Assembly: GCA_027604005.1 (NCBI GenBank)
Contig: JADGJT010000376.1
Span: 2,142 to 21,543 of the forward strand
From: Dinochytrium kinnereticum
Taxonomy: Eukaryota; Chytridiomycota; Chytridiomycetes; Chytridiales; Chytridiaceae
Direction of reading: 5' to 3'
DNA length: 19,402 nt
Shown: piece after piece, positions 1 to 7,931 of the stretch
Layout of the letters: each line of letters starts with the position of its first letter
Numbering within the stretch: the stretch's first letter is position 1
Translations under genes and position numbers: made by a program
Notes under the pieces: model-generated
Told to the model about the DNA's origin: nothing
The model's database searches: none
The model's input: the letters and a program-made list of their open reading frames with translations, nothing else

Positions 1-1078
1 GTTCAAATGAATTCCATAAATAGCTTAGAAAAATGCGCCACAAAACAATGCACCTGATCTAATACGAAAAAAAAATGCAATCCGATTCCCCAGGATGCCC
101 GTCAGCATGAAATCGATTTGATGCTCGACCTCATGCGTTTTCCGCCTCATCTTCGGTTTTTTTTTATCTCGTTTCTTTTTTACAAACTTCTAGTAAAACA
201 AAAACAGACGGGAAATATGATTAGATGTGCAGGAGTAAGAGCTGACTTATTCCTGTTGATTGGCATTTAATAACCAATAGATTTAGGGATGATTTTCATG
301 GCAAAGGGTTGGAAATGACGCACCTCGCATGAATCACCACTGCTTTCAACCAGTCTGCGAAGCATCGACAGTAGGATTCTCCATTCAAACTGGATATCCT
401 ATCCTGTAAGCCATATTCTTTTCAACAAAAAATATCAATGGGAGGTTATAACCATTTATTCACCCTCCTCTATGACACGGGCATTGTGATGTGGCTTTTC
501 TCTCTTTTGGGATTTTCAACCAAAATATTTTTTCTCTGCCACAACAACAACATCTCAAACTGTCATCGCGCTACAATCATCATCTCTCCATCCCGTTGGC
601 GCTCCATCACCTTACACCTTCCACGCCCCATCAATCAATAAAACTTCCTCTACCGGTTTGTTTCTTCTTCTCATTCTCGCTCTTCGTTTGTTCAGTGTTC
701 CTGCACTACTCTGCTGGTCAAACTCCGCCCCGCCGCCCATCTCCCACTGCGCCTGGCGAAGTGGTTAGCCTGGTTCACGCGACTAACATCTTTTGCTCGC
801 CCCCTCTCGTGATTCGCAACGTTCTTTCCACTCAATCTCGGACTCGCTCTTAGCTGCACTGACTGTTTGGCTGTGCTGTTTTGCACTGCCTCTTGCCCTT
901 CGCGACGACTTCCAAGTGTTGCCGTCTGGACGCCTCAAGCTGATTTTTTGTTACCCAAGTCTCCCATTCTCAATCGGTATGAGCTTTTGCCACTGGTCTC
1001 CAGGCTTATGCATTCTTGTAGGGCTGCCTACTGCCTGGTTTTTCTCGTGCTTCAGGGTTCAGAGTAAAAATAGTTACA
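1..1078. other. Intergenic / upstream region, no supported gene
   Basis: I see no gene that can be defended here. The first 430 bases are AT-rich with poly-A and poly-T runs. From about 440 to 1060 the + strand is strongly pyrimidine-rich (many TCTC, CCTC and TTTCTT runs), which produces several overlapping open frames of 60-127 codons rich in Ser, Leu, Phe and Pro. These look like composition artefacts. The stretch may hold the promoter and 5' leader of the gene starting at 1079. In the frame of that start codon there is a TAG at 1019-1021 and a possible acceptor (TGCTTCAG) near 1055, so an extra upstream exon is not excluded. Confidence 0.5.
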
Positions 1079-2731
1079 ATGAACCACACGCCTACTTACA
1101 TAGATATTATCACTTATTCGTAAGGGCTCACAATCTTTCATTTTTTCACCCCTTTTTTTCATTGTCTCATGAATGATTACTTATTGCATTTGAATACCGC
1201 CTTTCTTTGATACCCGTCCATGCTCTTTGACAATCAACTCAATATATTGTAATATTATATTATCAGGATTTTCGAAGGCCCCAAAGAGTACAATAAGCAT
1301 GTTTTGGAAATCACCTTGAAGGACTTGCTGAGGTAAGATAGTAATTGTCAAAACATGTTTTCTGATCATCTCTATTGCCAGGCAAGTTCAGGAACTGGCT
1401 AAAGGTGACGAGGCGGCGAAAACCGTCGTCACAGGCAACATGTTCTTGAAAGAAATCTTTGGAAGGCTTGAGATACATCACCAAAAGTTGGTCTTGAATT
1501 TTAGGAAAGGGCTTACTTTTTCTCTAGGTCCAAAGAAGCGGAGGAACAGGCCATTTGCCGCAAAAGACCGTTATCGCCGCAGCCTCAAGACGAATATATC
1601 CACCAACAAAGAGATGTAAGTAATACATAATCTTCACATCTGATCCGTGCGTGAAGGAAAATCGAAAAAAGCAATTTCAACTTGAGGCCACCAACAGGCC
1701 GATAAAACATTGTAACACCGCAAAAAGGGTGATCAAGAACAGTGACAAGAGCGTTATGATGGATAGGAATGAGTTAGATTCAAGGATGACTCACATTGTT
1801 GGACTGACTACCGCGCCCGTGTCCACACAATATTTCACAGGTAAATGTTCTTTTCTTATTTCTGCTGGAGTAAAAAAAACACTTACTTTATCCCACTACC
1901 AGAGGAACTTCCAGACATAGAGCGTGACCAAGTCCAAAGGATGGTAAGTAATATATCCGATGGCATTCTGACCCCCTATTAGTTTGAAAGTCGTAAATTT
2001 ACAAAGCAGTACAACACAATGGACGATATGATTTTACATTGGAAAAAGTATGATGTAAAAATACATAAATTCCTTATTGCGGCTGTGAGTATATTTCATT
2101 CCTTTTTTCCTTTATTTTTTCTTTTATCCTTTTTTTTTCCTTTATTCCTATTTTCTTCTTCTTAAAGCTAACTCCGAGACAGAAAACCATTTATGAAGAA
2201 GGTTACATCGCCATTAAAAAGAACGACCCACAGTCACCTTTAAGGACACCATACGCCGTAGTTCTGATGATAGAGATCTGCATGTTTGATATCAAGCTCA
2301 GAGAATTGGAAAGGATCCGTCAGATCAGCAGGATCCCAATACCCGCCATTAGAGAATCTGACAAGCCCCGGTCACATTCCTCCCTGAACGTACCTCTTCC
2401 CAAGACATACTCCTCGAGCCTACCTCTGCCTAAGGAACACTCCTCCTCGAACCTACCTCTACCCACAGTAGAAACTATTTCTCATCTACCGCAGCCCAGG
2501 CTACACAGTTCGCCGCAGCCACCTCAGACTAAGGTACAGTCCTCTTCGCCCCAACATCAGTCCAAGGCACGGTCCTCTCCAATTCTGCCTGGGCCCATCA
2601 TCATCACTCCTCCTCCAGAGACTGGTGTAAATGCGTCGAACCTTGGTCTTCCGAGCTCTAGGCGACCGTCTCCCCGTATGTCGTCAGCCTCGGCTCGCCG
2701 AGGAAGCCCGCGTGTCTTGTCGCCGAGGTGA
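1079..2731 (+). CDS. Unrecognised 396-aa protein, eight exons, Ser/Pro-rich C-terminal tail
   Basis: I do not recognise the family. Proposed exons are 1079-1119, 1267-1332, 1382-1486, 1528-1615, 1657-1840, 1903-1943, 1983-2084 and 2168-2731, totalling 1191 nt with every phase matching. Donors are mostly GTAAGT-like, with one GTTGGT and one GTGAGT. Acceptors are TAG, CAG or AAG. Introns are 147, 49, 41, 41, 62, 39 and 83 nt. The first 240 or so residues are charged and probably helical: an early segment reads YIDIITYSIFEGPKEYNKHV, and a later one contains DDMILHWKKYDVKIHKF. The last 140 residues are low-complexity Ser/Pro/Gln with degenerate LPLPK-HSSS units and a basic end (RRPSP, RRGSPR), probably disordered. 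No catalytic motif, signal peptide or membrane segment is visible. The weakest points are the first exon (41 nt) and the AAG acceptor at 1656. Confidence 0.6.
2375..2476 (+). repeat. Degenerate in-frame repeat of about 30-33 bp
   Basis: Within the last exon of the first gene, three imperfect units encode a hydrophobic/Pro element followed by Ser residues (VPLPK..., LPLPKEHSSS, LPLP...). The DNA units share TCCTC followed by ACCTCT(T/G/A)CC(C/T). This looks like local coding-sequence duplication, giving a proline-rich linker. Confidence 0.5.
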
Positions 2732-2868
2732 ACCCACTTCTATTGTCTTTGGGTTTTGGAGGATCGAAGAGACGTCCGGGCAGAAAGCCTCTCCTTATCA
2801 TGACCTTTTGAGCTACATGTGACGGCATTATCATTATTAATGGATTATCTAAAACTATTTATATATTC

Positions 2869-2874
2869 AATAAA
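2869..2874 (+). other. Possible polyadenylation signal AATAAA
   Basis: A canonical AATAAA hexamer lies about 140 bp after the stop codon of the first gene, in an AT-rich stretch suitable for its 3' end. It is position-based inference only; AT-rich sequence yields such hexamers by chance. Confidence 0.3.
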
Positions 2875-3004
2875 AGTCATGGCGGGAGTCGCCTACTCTG
2901 TTTTCCGTTTTCCGTATCAACCATCCTTTAATTGGGGCACATACATCATCTTCCAACTAAAACACAGATGGTATATTATTATTCATATTATGCAATGTGA
3001 AGCA

Positions 3005-3289
3005 TCAATTACAGCTTGGCATAATAAAGACATTTTCAGTGTTATTCGGCATGTATCTTTGCGAGGTCGGCGACGAAGTAGACCTTGAGAATGGCGAAAA
3101 GAGATCACTTTCAAGAAACATCGGACTTGAGGGCTTCGAATGTATAGGATGACCTTGTGATAGGGAAAGAGTGGGAGGTGTCATAGTGCTGATTGCTAGG
3201 TGGCCGCCCGATTCCAAGGTAAGGGGAGGGAGATTGCCTTTTGGAGAAGACGGATGAGACGCCGAGAAGGCATAAAGCGTATCAATCAT
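3005..3289 (-). CDS. Possible small Ser/Pro-rich protein (94 aa)
   Basis: The open frame on the minus strand starts at ATG 3289 (MIDTLYAF...) and ends at TGA 3005. It is rich in Ser, Pro and Thr, with repeated SP dipeptides (HPSSPK, KPSSPM, TSSPTS), and matches no family I know. In its favour, a TATAAAAG box sits 41 bp before the ATG and the amino-acid mix looks protein-like. Against it, the frame is short and a GTG-initiated extension adds only five codons. An upstream ATG joined by a plausible GT-AG intron (GTAAAC...CTTTAG) would create a TGA at the junction. It is divergent to the ALKBH6 gene, with 166 bp between start codons. It could instead be an artefact. Confidence 0.33.
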   Translation of the reverse strand: MIDTLYAFSASHPSSPKGNLPPLTLESGGHLAISTMTPPTLSLSQGHPIHSKPSSPMFLESDLFSPFSRSTSSPTSQRYMPNNTENVFIMPSCN

Positions 3290-3329
3290 CGCTGTTGATC
3301 CCACTCTAAAGTAGAGAGGTATCTATTTC

Positions 3330-3337
3330 CTTTTATA
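3330..3337 (-). promoter_or_regulatory. TATA-like box (TATAAAAG)
   Basis: The minus strand reads TATAAAAG about 41 bp before the ATG at 3289, a spacing expected for a core promoter of the small minus-strand ORF. It lies in the divergent intergenic region shared with the ALKBH6 gene. Confidence 0.35.
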
Positions 3338-3455
3338 TGATTTAGCCCTTCCGCCTCTGTTTACCATTCAAGCCCCATAAGATGTTGTTGCCGCTTATAC
3401 TGGTTCTGATTGGCGTATTGAAATAGGTTGTCGTTAGTTTCAAAAACTTAGAAGC

Positions 3456-4259
3456 ATGTTGGCCTTGACTAAGATTGAGCGGTTTCGTGTTCAGCGAGCT
3501 CCAAATAGCATTCATTACGTACCTGATTTCATATCAGAGGAGGAAGAAGCCCGGTTGATACGCAACGTCAATAGTGCCCCGCTGCCAAAGTGGACTGTTC
3601 TCAGAAATCGAAGGCTGCAAAACTGGGGATGCACTCCATGCGGGAAGAAAGGCATAGCTATCCATGAGAATCTTCCAGCATGGTTAGAGGAACAAGCTAT
3701 TAAAATCTCAGACATGGGTGCTTTCGATGGTTTGAGTGATGCTGGAACATCTTCGGAAGGGAATTTTCAGGAAATGCTACGTTCCTCTCGGAAAGTGAAG
3801 CCAAACCATGTGTTGGTGAATGAATACCGGCCTGGCCAGGGAATTATGCCTCATGAAGATGGTCCGGCATACCTCCCGACCGTAGCGACAATATCCTTGG
3901 GTCAACACACGATTCTGGACTTTTACAAGTCCGAAGATGATGATGCCGACAAAGTCCCTCAAGAACTCGAGAACCGAGAAAGGGCCTATATCGGCTCTCT
4001 TTTTGTAAAACCCCGTAGTCTCTTAGTACTAAGGGAGGATGCATATGTGAAGCATTTGCATGGAATTGAGGAGAGAACTGTGGACGAGTTGAGTTATACC
4101 AACGTTTTAAATTGGGACGAGGCTGGTATTCTGGAAGACCGCCGAAACAATATCACCTCGGAAAGACGTGAGACTAGAATTAGCCTCACTTATCGATGTG
4201 CAAAGCGGGTTACGAAGATTAACCTAATGGGCGGCCTTCAAATGAAGAATTCCTTCTAA
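3456..4259 (+). CDS. ALKBH6: ALKBH6-type Fe(II)/2-oxoglutarate-dependent dioxygenase
   Basis: This 267-aa intronless ORF is close to animal and plant AlkB homolog 6. Recognisable blocks in order are the N-terminal FRVQRAP and YVPDFIS segment (residues 10-27), PKWT-x-L-x-NRRLQNWG (44-58), NHVLVNEY (117-124), GIMPHEDGPAYLPTVATISL (129-148), LDFY (154-157), RSLLVLREDAY (187-197), LHGI (201-204) and the C-terminal TRISLTYR (240-247). Iron ligands are expected at H133 and D135 (HxD) and H202. R241 and R247 are candidates for binding the 2-oxoglutarate carboxylate. All the catalytic residues are present, so the enzyme should be active. Family members act in nucleus and cytoplasm and are linked to genome maintenance; their substrate is not firmly settled. 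Residues 95-115 form an extra Ser-rich insertion compared with the human protein as I remember it. The ATG chosen is the first in frame and fits the family N-terminus. Confidence 0.93.
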   Translation: MLALTKIERFRVQRAPNSIHYVPDFISEEEEARLIRNVNSAPLPKWTVLRNRRLQNWGCTPCGKKGIAIHENLPAWLEEQAIKISDMGAFDGLSDAGTSSEGNFQEMLRSSRKVKPNHVLVNEYRPGQGIMPHEDGPAYLPTVATISLGQHTILDFYKSEDDDADKVPQELENRERAYIGSLFVKPRSLLVLREDAYVKHLHGIEERTVDELSYTNVLNWDEAGILEDRRNNITSERRETRISLTYRCAKRVTKINLMGGLQMKNSF

Positions 4260-4416
4260 ATACCACATACATACCTTGTAAATTCAGTGTAAGCAATATT
4301 ATAATGTCAATTGAATGAGAATAATGCTCGATAATTCAATGTTTATTTGGCTGATCTTCCTCTAGTTTCTTTGTCGTCAATAGTTTCATGCTATTGTTAC
4401 ACACACTTCGCCATCA

Positions 4417-4852
4417 ATGAGATTCAATTGGATCAGCCTGGTTGCCGTCTCTCTTATCCAAGGGATACTTGCAGCAGGTGAGTTATCTAGAGATGATTGA
4501 AAGGGATTAGGCAAGCTTTCTAATTTATTATGCCTAAAGAATGGAGTATCGATAATTTAAAAAAGGATCTGGAGAGCCAACCTAAAGAGTCTTCCTTATT
4601 TTCTACAGCCACCGTCTCCGCTGGGCCCGCTGAGCCGTCCCCATCCTGCATCAGCTGTCTCAATATTTTACCAAGTTCTTGCCTCTTGAAGTGCAAGTTT
4701 GGGCGAGAATGCGTTTACCATCCGCAGACATGCACAAGTTGCCCTTACATGCGATGTGAGCCTATGAGTGGTATGTTCTTATATTCAAACGCCAGTGATT
4801 TGTTCTGAGTATAATCCCTCTTAATTTAACGCCAGGCTTGGACTCTCTTTGA
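4417..4852 (+). CDS. Small secreted cysteine-rich protein with Opy2 N-terminal-like domain
   Basis: Exons 4417-4477, 4609-4770 and 4836-4852 join to 240 nt, giving 79 aa. Introns use GTGAGT...CTACAG (131 nt) and GTATGT...GCCAG (65 nt). Residues 1-20 form a signal peptide (Arg after Met, hydrophobic core, ending in LAA). The mature part holds eight cysteines spaced C-x2-C-x7-C-x3-C-x5-C-x6-C-x2-C-x4-C, with the stretch CVYHPQTCTSC. That spacing and the QTC-x2-C element resemble the extracellular domain of Opy2, the plasma-membrane anchor for Ste50 in the yeast osmotic (HOG) pathway (Pfam Opy2 domain). Here the protein ends about 10 residues after the last cysteine, so the transmembrane helix and cytoplasmic tail are absent. 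Retaining intron 2 also ends quickly, at 4808. Domain assignment is from memory of the pattern. Other cysteine-knot secreted proteins are an alternative. Confidence 0.65.
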
Positions 4853-4888
4853 TCAACTTGTCTCAATCTGTGGATGAAAAGTCGTTTA

Positions 4889-4919
4889 TGACGGCACCTT
4901 TATCAGCATTGACGGCACC
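4889..4919. repeat. Direct repeat TGACGGCACC, 21 bp apart
   Basis: TGACGGCACC occurs at 4889-4898 and again at 4910-4919, both close to TTTAT. It lies in the 3' flank between the convergent Opy2-like and DUF2358 genes. The 288-bp gap (4853-5140) otherwise shows only AT-rich sequence. No function can be assigned. Confidence 0.4.
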
Positions 4920-5140
4920 GTTTATTTTTTGATACCCATTATTTCGCTCTAGTTTTCCGTCACTTGCCCATCATTCATCAGTGCTGAATTAAATTGGAGA
5001 TAACCAAAAAAAATTAGAAAACTACCTTCCTTAATGTTTACAGAGAAAAGATATCATAATCTCAAAACGTTGGCCAAGGCCTAGGCGTACTTTGATGGAA
5101 GCAAAGGAAATAATAATCTATTAGAATGAACGACTTTGAT

Positions 5141-6190
5141 CTATGAATTCAGCGTCGGCAGCTCAGCTCCACCAGGCGACGGGGGACTCCCACGAAACCA
5201 CCAGCGGCACATGGCAAGGAGAGGAGGGCAAGGGTAAACGCTCTGAAGCACATGCTCAGTTATGAACCCCTTCTCATTGAATGTGTAGACGAAAATTCCC
5301 TCAAAAACGGATGGCTTAATGTAAAGAGGGTCGATGTACGAAAGAAGAACTTGATGCCTGGGAACAGCTTCAAAAACCCAGCGAACCATCAGACGCATGG
5401 CGTGATCTTCAATCTCTGGTTCCACAGATCCCAGTCTGGAGTTCTCTACCGCCTGTGCCGAAGTTGACCTCAATACTTTTGAATCAAACGGCGTAAATGC
5501 CATTTGTTTAAAGTTGTGAGGGGCGAAAGCTGAAGTATTCTGAATGGTGTAATGCAGCACACTCGATGATGGAGATGTGTTTAAGGAGTTTCCTGACCCC
5601 GTGTCCGTCCCTCCTCCAAACGGCCCTCGAAATTGTACCAAGCGAATGATACCAACATCTATGGAAGCATAATAGATTCGCAGTAGCCACCGCAGCAACG
5701 TCGACAGACCAAGATATGTCGTTCGGCCTTTGATGACAATATGGGAGAACTGCTCATGGCAAGGATCTCTGAAAATAAGATCAGGATCGTAGATGGTGGT
5801 GTCTGTGAGACCCGTGTCGAAAAATGCAGGGATATCGTCCTGAAGAGTGCGAAGAGCGCGGCCCAAACGGATTCTAACAAGAGCCTCCTCATCATCATGG
5901 AAAGGACGATTCTCTTTACCAGAAAACTTTTCAGGATCATGGCATCCGTTCTCGACCTTACTAATCAGGCTGCTGTGTGAGTGCGATGAAAATGAAAGAT
6001 GTTTTGGTTTGGATAAGGCTCCTCCGTGCCAACAGTATCGCCACACATAACAGCCGTAGGCAACCAGCGCGATACTCCGCGATGTACTAGATAGCAGATC
6101 GGGGGTAAGCTTTCTTGGAGTGAGGGGTATGGGTTTGGTAAGGCCAAAAGTCCTATTTGTGCAAGCAGGATATGTCCGAGGCCTCATCAT
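5141..6190 (-). CDS. DUF2358 / C6orf136-like protein, probably organellar
   Basis: Single-exon ORF of 349 aa on the minus strand. Residues 103-187 match what I recall of the DUF2358 (C6orf136-like) family: a helix LGRALRTLQDDIPAFF, then TTIYDPDLIFRDP, then an F-x-x-IVIKGRTTYLGL element and an aromatic-rich helix. After a Ser-rich linker of about 70 residues, the second half of the domain resumes near residues 265-322 (RLMVRWVFEAVPRH, then YTFNEKGFITEH). The fold is expected to be NTF2/SnoaL-like. The biochemical role of the family is not known. The N-terminus (residues 1-50) is rich in Arg, Thr and Ser with no acidic residue before position 31, then has a short hydrophobic patch (IALVAYGCYVW). 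This would suit a mitochondrial presequence, which is inference. The divergent neighbour MED15 starts 62 bp away. Two adjacent ATGs at 6190 and 6187 make the exact start uncertain. Confidence 0.75.
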   Translation of the reverse strand: MMRPRTYPACTNRTFGLTKPIPLTPRKLTPDLLSSTSRSIALVAYGCYVWRYCWHGGALSKPKHLSFSSHSHSSLISKVENGCHDPEKFSGKENRPFHDDEEALVRIRLGRALRTLQDDIPAFFDTGLTDTTIYDPDLIFRDPCHEQFSHIVIKGRTTYLGLSTLLRWLLRIYYASIDVGIIRLVQFRGPFGGGTDTGSGNSLNTSPSSSVLHYTIQNTSAFAPHNFKQMAFTPFDSKVLRSTSAQAVENSRLGSVEPEIEDHAMRLMVRWVFEAVPRHQVLLSYIDPLYIKPSVFEGIFVYTFNEKGFITEHVLQSVYPCPPLLAMCRWWFRGSPPSPGGAELPTLNS

Positions 6191-6252
6191 CCTTTGTCAA
6201 AATTGATTTAATTCTATTATTATTATCATTAAACATTATTAAGAAGAAGCTG
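6191..6252. promoter_or_regulatory. Short bidirectional promoter region between DUF2358 gene and MED15
   Basis: Only 62 bp separate the two divergent start codons, and they are AT-rich with repeated ATT/TTA triplets. Both transcripts must start inside or across the neighbour's 5' end. An in-frame ATG for MED15 also exists at 6172, inside the opposite gene. It would add 27 residues with a hydrophobic Ile/Leu stretch atypical of MED15, so I prefer ATG 6253. Confidence 0.4.
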
Positions 6253-7898
6253 ATGTTCAATCCCAACCAACAACAGCTGTTTGCTCAACGGATGCTTGCG
6301 GCGCAGCTGGCGCAACAGCAGCAGCAGCAGCAGCAACAACAACAACAACAACAGCAGCAGCAACAGCAGGCGAATCCTGCAGCTGGAGTTGCTGGCCTTG
6401 GATCCCTTCCGCCAAATCAAATCAACCAAATGCAAAACCTGCTGATGGCTATCAACCCAGGCACTATGGCGGGAGTGGGAACTATGGTCCAAGAATCCGA
6501 AAGGAGCGGCGTCGTAAAGCTTTTGTGAGATTTGCTTTTGATCTTCTCCTTTCCTCCTACACAAAAACTCACTATCGTTCAACTGTAGCTGTGACATTTG
6601 GAAAAAGATGCAGCCAGGAGTTCTTGAAGCAACCGCGTTGCAACTTGCTGGAAAGCTTGAAAGTCAGATTTTTGAAGCCCATAGAACAAATAAGGTGTGT
6701 AAACATGAGAACTGCCCATGCTTTACAGCTTTTAGTGACATAAATTTACACAGGACAGTTATTTGGCGATGGCACGAGCCAAAATGATTCAATTTCAGAG
6801 TAAGCTCTCCCAAAATAACGCGGCAGCTGCTGCTATGGGATCGCCTCTTCAAGCCCCAGGAATGGCCACATCCGCCACAACAAATGCCAATGCTCTTGGA
6901 GCCAATTTGGGTGCTCCTCATTCACTAGTAACGACACCAAGATTGGGAAATGTGGAGCTACAACACTTAGCCCAGTTTAACACCACGAGAAGAGCTCAGA
7001 ATTTGCAACCTCTGTCAGAGGCGCAGTTTCAGATGGCGCTCCAAAAAAACTATCAGCAACAGCAGGCGAATGCGTCTATAAATGCATCAGCGGCGACAAC
7101 CGGACTTGGGCAGAATCCACTTGCCTCCTTGCTTCAGCAGCAGCAGCAACAACAGCAACGCCAAAGTTTTCAAAATGTACAGCAGCAGGCACTTCAGCAA
7201 CAACAACTCCAAAGTCAATTGGCCCAGCAGCAGCAGCAACAACAACAGCAACAACAGCAACAGCAAAATGCAGGTGCCCCGCTCGTTAACCCAGAGTCTA
7301 TATTCAAGTTAGCTTCTAAAATTTACGAGCAATCGAACGGGCAAACAAACTTGAGCGCTCAAGCTATGGCTAATTATTTGGGTGTTCCGGAGCAGAAATT
7401 AACTAGCATGGTTCAAATAAGTTCGATAAACGACGCTCTATCTGCGATTGCGAGGAGTCGGACGCTACAACATCAGCAGCAACAACAGCAACAACAGCAA
7501 CAGCAACAGCAACTGAACGTCGCAGCCGCACAACAACAGCGGGCAGCCCTTATTCAAGAACAGATTAAAAATGCTAACCTGGCGGCTGCTCAAAAGACCG
7601 CGGCAGGCGTTAGTCTTGGTTCAAATCAGATCACGAGTTTATTGTCTTCGAATCTACTTCAGCAACAAGCACAGCAGCAAAAAGCACAGCAGCAGTCATT
7701 GCAGACACAGCAATCTCTGCAATCAATACTTCTTCAGCAGAAATTGAAGCAACAGCAAATGCAGCAGTATCAAGATCAACAACATCAGCAGCAGCAACAG
7801 CAGGAGGCTCTAAAACAACAAGTAGAGGCCGCTCAACATCAGCAGCTGCAGCAACAACAACAACAGCAACTCCAGCAACTTCAACAGCAATTGCAACA

Positions 7899-7931
<33 letters not shown>

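Noticed and set aside
491..1176. Overlapping + strand open frames of 66-127 codons
   Set aside because: They arise in a pyrimidine-rich tract, overlap in several frames, and have Ser/Phe/Leu/Cys composition with no motif. The real gene appears to start at 1079 in another frame.
6229..6597. Minus-strand Leu-rich frame resembling a membrane protein
   Set aside because: It is antisense to the first polyQ tract (CTG/TTG codons), not a real transmembrane segment.
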